Source: Frankiaceae bacterium (GTDB lineage: Bacteria > Actinomycetota > Actinomycetes > Mycobacteriales > SCTD01). Taken from it: a DNA stretch of 14,323 bases. The translations under genes were made by a program, and so were the position numbers. The notes under the pieces are model-generated. The model did not search any database and was not told the DNA's origin. It worked only from the letters and a program-made list of their open reading frames with translations. Positions 14,063-14,323 of the stretch are shown one piece after another. The stretch is from positions 1 to 14,323 of the forward strand of contig CANKBT010000041.1 in assembly GCA_947479995.1 (NCBI GenBank). The letters run 5' to 3'. The first letter of the stretch is position 1. The number at the start of each line of letters is the position of its first letter.

Positions 14063-14323
14063 TCAGCGGCGCTGCGTCAGCCGCTCGCCCGGGCCCTCGC
14101 CCGGCGCGTCCGGCTCGGGGGAGGCTTCGCGGAAGGCCCGCTGCAGCGACTGCAGCCCGTCGCGCAGCGGCGCGGCGTGGATGCCGAGGTCCGGCCGGGC
14201 CGCCATGACGAGCCCGGCGAGCGCCGTGATGAGCTTGCGCGCCTCGTCGAGGTCGAGGGTGGCGTCGCCCTCCTCGGTGAGCCCGCACTTCACGGCCGCG
14301 GCGCTCATGAGGTGGACGGCGGC
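14063..14323 (-). CDS. DUF1844-family protein (5' partial)
   Basis: The minus-strand frame stays open to the right edge: before the Met at 14308 it reads AAVHL, and the family normally continues upstream through a V-HLMSAAAVKCGL segment. The true start is therefore outside the window and 14308 is internal. The visible C-terminal part has LDLDEARKLITALAGLV, HAAPLRDGLQSLQRAFREAS and a Pro/Gly-rich end, all diagnostic of DUF1844. In many actinobacteria this gene lies beside SseB-like and infC genes, which fits the left neighbour here. The family has no established function. Confidence 0.88.
   Translation of the reverse strand, partial: AAVHLMSAAAVKCGLTEEGDATLDLDEARKLITALAGLVMAARPDLGIHAAPLRDGLQSLQRAFREASPEPDAPGEGPGERLTQRR

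Noticed and set aside
1..14323. CRISPR arrays, insertion sequences, tRNA or rRNA genes, phage genes
   Set aside because: Looked for on reading: no regularly spaced repeats, transposase-like proteins, terminal inverted repeats or tRNA-like cloverleaf sequences were recognised. Not a computed search.

Overview
The window is very GC-rich (third codon positions almost all G or C). It reads as a chromosomal segment of a high-GC actinobacterium. The evidence is the gene order def-fmt-rsmB-rpe followed by an FMN riboswitch and ribD-ribE-ribBA-ribH-hisG, the PH-domain, SseB-family and DUF1844 proteins beyond it, a mycobacterial-type RibH sequence, and heavy use of GTG starts. The genus cannot be fixed from the sequence.

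Region 1 (1-3151) is accessory. It holds the 3' part of a cobalamin-binding-domain regulator with a C-terminal LuxR-type DNA-binding domain, a convergent TetR/QsdR-like regulator whose stop codon interlocks with it, and a divergent secreted lipase-like hydrolase whose signal-peptide region appears frameshifted.

Region 2 (3200-6741) is housekeeping. Peptide deformylase, with a good leaderless promoter, is followed without gaps by methionyl-tRNA formyltransferase and the 16S rRNA m5C methyltransferase RsmB, and then by ribulose-phosphate 3-epimerase (rpe). Def and Fmt act on the same formyl-methionine cycle. Rpe makes the ribulose 5-phosphate/xylulose 5-phosphate interconversion that feeds riboflavin synthesis.

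Region 3 (6742-11256) is the riboflavin operon under an FMN riboswitch. It encodes every dedicated riboflavin-ring enzyme: RibBA makes both precursors, RibD deaminates and reduces, RibH makes lumazine and RibE makes riboflavin. It runs into hisG. The usual actinobacterial hisE is missing between ribH and hisG, and HisG is of a type unlike the mycobacterial one.

Region 4 (11253-14017) continues the operon with overlapping stops and starts. It has two integral membrane proteins (YdcZ/DUF606-type and YczE-type), a small PH-domain membrane protein, and an SseB-family protein that carries an apparent one-base frameshift. A DUF1844 gene enters convergently from the right edge.

No mobile element, CRISPR array, tRNA or rRNA was seen. 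The most unusual items are the B12-LuxR regulator with an altered cap motif, the missing hisE together with the atypical hisG, the readable switching geometry of the FMN riboswitch, and two apparent frameshifts of the same sign.
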